A stretch of DNA of 64,000 nt from UBA1413 sp964552955 (GTDB lineage: Bacteria; Bacteroidota; Bacteroidia; Bacteroidales; Prolixibacteraceae). Below the pieces are notes generated by a model, which did no database searches, was not told the origin of the DNA, and saw only the letters and a program-made list of their open reading frames with translations. The position numbers and the translations under genes are program-made. This document shows, in pieces, positions 63,247-64,000 of this stretch (the stretch's first letter is position 1; each line of letters starts with the position of its first letter). The stretch is taken from the NCBI GenBank assembly GCA_964552955.1, contig CAZKIU010000016.1, forward strand, positions 8,800 to 72,799, in the 5' to 3' direction.

Positions 63247-64000
63247 TGCAACCCACTATGATCGCATCCATCGCCTGGAAGAATGTTTGGCGCAACCGCG
63301 CGCGAAGCTTGACGGTGATCTCGGCCGTGGCCATAGGGGTCTTTGCCGGTGTGTTCACCATTGCCGCCATGAACAGCTCGGTGGTGCAGCGCATCCAAGA
63401 GGCCGTGGACCTCGAACTCTCCCATGTCCACATCAACAGCAAGGATTTCAGGAGTGACAACCGCATCGATAACCTGCTGCCGGCACCCGACGCCCTGAGG
63501 AACCGGCTGCAGGCCTTTCCTGGGGTGGAAGAGGTCACCGGACGGATCATCCTCAACGGCATCGCCTCAACGGCCAATAAAAGCGTGGGTGTGGTGATCA
63601 ATGGCATTGACGTGGAAAAAGAAAAGGGGATGTTCAGGCTCCACGAGAAGGTGATCCCCGGTACCGGGAATTACTTCGAGACCGAAACCCGCTTCAACAC
63701 CGTTCTGATCGGCGAAAAACTGGCCAGGGAGCTCAACATCATCCGGTACATCCTCACCCCGGAACAACTGGAAAGCTATGACAGGGTCAGATTCCCGGTG
63801 TCAATAAAAGAGAAACTGGCCCCTCTCTTCGGAAGGCGGTTCATCACCGATAAGAAGTTCACGGCAGCCCTCGACAGCCTGCTGACCCCGAAGGAGATCA
63901 GGAAGTACGGCTATCCACTCAGGGAGGCAGCCTGGTCATTCCGGGAAGGGTCGCGGATCGTCCTCTCCTTTCTCGATGTGAATGAAGTGCAAACCAGTGC
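63246..64000 (+). CDS. FtsX-type ABC transporter permease, cut by the right edge
   Basis: An open frame from the ATG at 63246 to the window end, 251 codons visible with no stop. It overlaps the previous stop by one base (TAATG), so the genes are translationally coupled. It begins MQPTMIASIAWKNVWRNRAR, the same basic-then-hydrophobic start as its neighbour, followed by SLTVISAVAIGVFAGVFTIA and a periplasmic domain. The two permeases probably form a heterodimer like LolC/LolE. An ATP-binding subunit may lie further right. Confidence 0.88.
   Translation, partial: MQPTMIASIAWKNVWRNRARSLTVISAVAIGVFAGVFTIAAMNSSVVQRIQEAVDLELSHVHINSKDFRSDNRIDNLLPAPDALRNRLQAFPGVEEVTGRIILNGIASTANKSVGVVINGIDVEKEKGMFRLHEKVIPGTGNYFETETRFNTVLIGEKLARELNIIRYILTPEQLESYDRVRFPVSIKEKLAPLFGRRFITDKKFTAALDSLLTPKEIRKYGYPLREAAWSFREGSRIVLSFLDVNEVQTS

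Overview
This window looks like a chromosomal segment of a Bacteroidota bacterium, most likely in or near the Bacteroidales. It carries a SusC/SusD pair, a secreted hydrolase with a type IX secretion (T9SS) sorting tail, lipoprotein glycosidases, a DUF6089 outer-membrane gene, GT3-type glycogen synthase, DUF4301 and DUF3109 proteins, and KorAB 2-oxoacid:ferredoxin oxidoreductase. Several starts are preceded by the Bacteroidota -7 box TAnnTTTG. Ferredoxin-linked oxoacid metabolism, a sulfide:quinone reductase-like enzyme and a cobalamin-type reactivation protein suggest a facultative or anaerobic lifestyle. Unusually for such an organism, a carotenoid cluster is also present. Two 100-N scaffold gaps show this is a draft, probably metagenomic, assembly. 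No rRNA, tRNA, CRISPR array, phage or insertion sequence was recognised.

Layout. 1-6 kb: purM (cut by the left edge), acyl-CoA synthetase, VOC protein, DUF3109, gpmI and an acidic-tailed protein. 6-13 kb: GH44-like secreted glucanase, GH53 galactanase with a MetH-activation-like protein, and copper handling (copZ/copA). 13-19 kb: susD and susC. 19-24 kb: SQR-like oxidoreductase, a 53-residue ORF, CotH-kinase lipoprotein, alpha/beta hydrolase and pdxJ. 24.4-31.9 kb: envelope-biogenesis block of CBS protein, nadK, DUF6089, uppS, bamA and two skp/ompH genes, ending in a strong terminator. 32-39 kb: GT3 glycogen synthase, murI, lipid kinase, a sugar-kinase-like/nucleotidyltransferase pair and gamma-carbonic anhydrase. 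39-50 kb: korAB, a receiver-PEP-synthase-like fusion, aroE, TPR protein, DUF4301 and a TIGR01212 radical SAM protein. 50-57 kb: carotenoid cluster. 57-61 kb: sulfatase and GH97. 61-64 kb: LolA-like protein and two FtsX-type permeases, the last cut by the right edge.

The carotenoid genes run on the minus strand in the order crtB, crtYcd, cruF-like, acyltransferase, GT2, small secreted protein, crtI/crtD-like. The first five overlap or nearly abut. Together they predict a monocyclic carotenoid that is hydrated, glycosylated and acylated. The envelope block places a Skp/BamA assembly pathway beside the undecaprenyl-diphosphate synthase gene.

The most unusual signal is a set of degenerate minisatellites with unit lengths of 18, 21, 23/30, 27 and 27/30 bp. 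They lie just after stop codons or inside the N-terminal codons of two carotenoid genes. Two further short direct duplications, offset about 71-73 bp, sit at gene 3' ends. The first N gap is an assembly artefact: its flanks repeat the same 55 bp, and removing one copy plus the Ns restores one susD frame. The second gap joins a sulfatase and a GH97 gene into a false long ORF.
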